Assembly (NCBI GenBank): GCA_031841125.1 | Contig: CM063111.1 | Span: 58,589,535-58,653,534, forward strand | Origin: Acanthococcus lagerstroemiae | Lineage: Eukaryota > Arthropoda > Insecta > Hemiptera > Eriococcidae | Reading direction: 5' to 3' | Length of the DNA: 64,000 nucleotides | Shown here: positions 62,700-64,000 of the stretch, one piece after another | Layout of the letters: every line of letters starts with the position of its first letter | How positions within the stretch are numbered: position 1 is the first letter of the stretch | Made by a program: the position numbers and the translations under genes | The notes under the pieces: model-generated | Told to the model about the DNA's origin: nothing | Seen by the model: only the letters and a program-made list of their open reading frames with translations | Databases searched by the model: none

Positions 62700-64000
62700 T
62701 CAAGTTTTTGAGGCATATTCGGTGCGTATCTGATACAGCGATTTCCCCTTCGTATCTTGTATGAACAGGAACACAAACAAGAGGGCCAGGAAGGAGAAAC
62801 AAGAATAACATGCTAGTGTAAAATGCACTCCTATTGTTTCAGTAAGAGCGAAGTAAGACTTGACGGTAGCGAAAGCAGCGCAGTCGCTCGTGAACGCCAA
62901 CAAACTGGTGTAGAATTCCTTCAATCTATGAGGAAATACTTCTGCTTTCAAAACTGCCATCGCGGCCCCATCTAATAATGCATTTGTGACCATGAAAATC
63001 ATTAGCAGGACCGCGATTGCGATTGCTAGATTTTGTAGCCTATTTCCATTCCGCGTCTCCACGTAATAGCACAAAGCGCAACTGAGTTGGATCAGCCCGC
63101 CAGTAAGGAATCCAAACAACAGCATGGCTCGTCTTTCGAATTTCTTGATGGTCACTAAACTTAAAAGCGTACAAATGACTCTCAGGCTGCTGTATACGGT
63201 CATGAATATCCTTCCATTGACAGTAGACTCGAGGTCGCGGATCATTAATGGACCATACTGTGATAGGATGGTGCTACAGTTGATGATGCCCACCCCGTTA
63301 ATGACAATGAGCACGGCAGTAAGCTTCATGTTACTCGGTAAGAAAATAGTCCTGATCTTACTGATACCCTTTCCTCTTTGTTCTTCAACATATTTCCTGA
63401 TATCATTTAAACTGGCCTCAATGTCCTCGGACTTCGATATATCATTCAGCCAACATAGGTTTTTCCTCGCCAAGTCCTCCTGGCCCTTTGTTACCAAGTA
63501 GCACGGAGACTCAGCCATACACACCGAAGATAGTAAAGTAAGTATCCCAACCGCCAGTGGAAAGATTGCCAACAGTCGATAGCTCTCAAATATCGACAAC
63601 GGGAACTCCACCTGGGCCCCGACAGCCGACGCCAGCCCGTATAGTATTCCTAGAAGTTCGCGATTTTTTGGTGATGCGATTTCTGCAAAGTACAGATTGC
63701 CTATGATAACGAGCATACTGGCAGCCACTCCATAGAAAAACAAACATACGATTATGACGGTTATCGACGAAGTTGTGACTATAAGTAGCCATGCGATAGT
63801 GAAGGTGGACGTGCATCCGAATATGAAAACCCTGCGGCCTACTTTGTTACTCAGGGTGTAGCACATGACCACACTGATAAGAGTGCCCGCAAATGATACA
63901 GACGTGATCCATGAGATGTCGTCAGTGCTCACTTTGAACGGAGAATTGGATGATAGAAACATGGACGTAGCTGCCTCGGTGTAGCCTACTTTACAGCCGT
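62700..64000 (-). CDS. Sugar transporter (Tret1/SLC2-like MFS) copy T4, cut by right edge
   Basis: Open from the right edge of the window (63999) to a stop at 62700, about 432 codons. The first visible residues are YGCKVGYTEAATSMF, so only about ten codons of the exon, up to its acceptor, are missing. Signatures as in T3: SNKVGRR, YFAEIASPKNRELLG, AESPCYLVTKGQEDLARK, KKFERRAM, DTKGKSLYQIRTEY. It is most similar to T3 in the first 130 residues (identical over long stretches) but like T2 around IINCSTILSQYGP, which may reflect gene conversion. No frame break is seen. Confidence 0.87.
   Translation of the reverse strand, partial: GCKVGYTEAATSMFLSSNSPFKVSTDDISWITSVSFAGTLISVVMCYTLSNKVGRRVFIFGCTSTFTIAWLLIVTTSSITVIIVCLFFYGVAASMLVIIGNLYFAEIASPKNRELLGILYGLASAVGAQVEFPLSIFESYRLLAIFPLAVGILTLLSSVCMAESPCYLVTKGQEDLARKNLCWLNDISKSEDIEASLNDIRKYVEEQRGKGISKIRTIFLPSNMKLTAVLIVINGVGIINCSTILSQYGPLMIRDLESTVNGRIFMTVYSSLRVICTLLSLVTIKKFERRAMLLFGFLTGGLIQLSCALCYYVETRNGNRLQNLAIAIAVLLMIFMVTNALLDGAAMAVLKAEVFPHRLKEFYTSLLAFTSDCAAFATVKSYFALTETIGVHFTLACYSCFSFLALLFVFLFIQDTKGKSLYQIRTEYASKT

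Overview
This is a window of an animal nuclear genome, most likely an insect and possibly a hemipteran (moderate confidence). It has spliced genes with GT-AG introns, multi-exon UNC93-like membrane protein genes, a tandem array of Tret1/SLC2-like sugar transporter exons, and many small DNA transposons with clean target-site duplications. No rRNA, tRNA or CRISPR array was recognised. All recognised host genes lie on the minus strand.

Layout. 1-5.0 kb: the 5' six exons of an UNC93-like gene (copy A), running off the left edge. 5.0-8.2 kb: repeats and a mariner transposase relic. 8.2-11.6 kb: a second UNC93-like copy (B) that is clearly a pseudogene. 12.3-36.2 kb: a third, intact eight-exon UNC93-like gene (copy C, 449 codons plus stop). 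Its first intron is 17.8 kb and is filled with inserted DNA: a TA-flanked inverted-repeat element (19.5-20.5 kb), a long inverted-repeat element (21.1-22.2 kb) and a 13,420-bp Polinton/Maverick-like element (22,597-36,016). 36.2-43.3 kb: intergenic DNA with miniature elements and a non-LTR retrotransposon relic. 43.3-64.0 kb: four tandem sugar-transporter copies (T1 broken; T2 and T3 open; T4 open but cut by the right edge), separated by flanks that were duplicated with them and carry satellite-like and retrotransposon-derived repeats.

The Polinton-like element is the centre of interest. It has 232-bp terminal inverted repeats that look identical by eye, AG...CT termini and a perfect 6-bp target duplication (AGTAGG). 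It carries an intact 1,396-codon protein-primed-type family B DNA polymerase, a zinc-finger protein, a coiled-coil protein, an HTH-like protein, three small mostly acidic proteins and an HTH-like terminal protein. No integrase, packaging ATPase, protease or capsid gene was recognised. Its right arm also holds a spliced, less AT-rich gene that looks like captured host cargo, a truncated inverted paralogue of the left-end gene, and older diverged copies of the terminal repeat stacked just inside the current right end. The element appears young, replication-competent in gene content but dependent on another element for integration, and possibly chimeric at one end.
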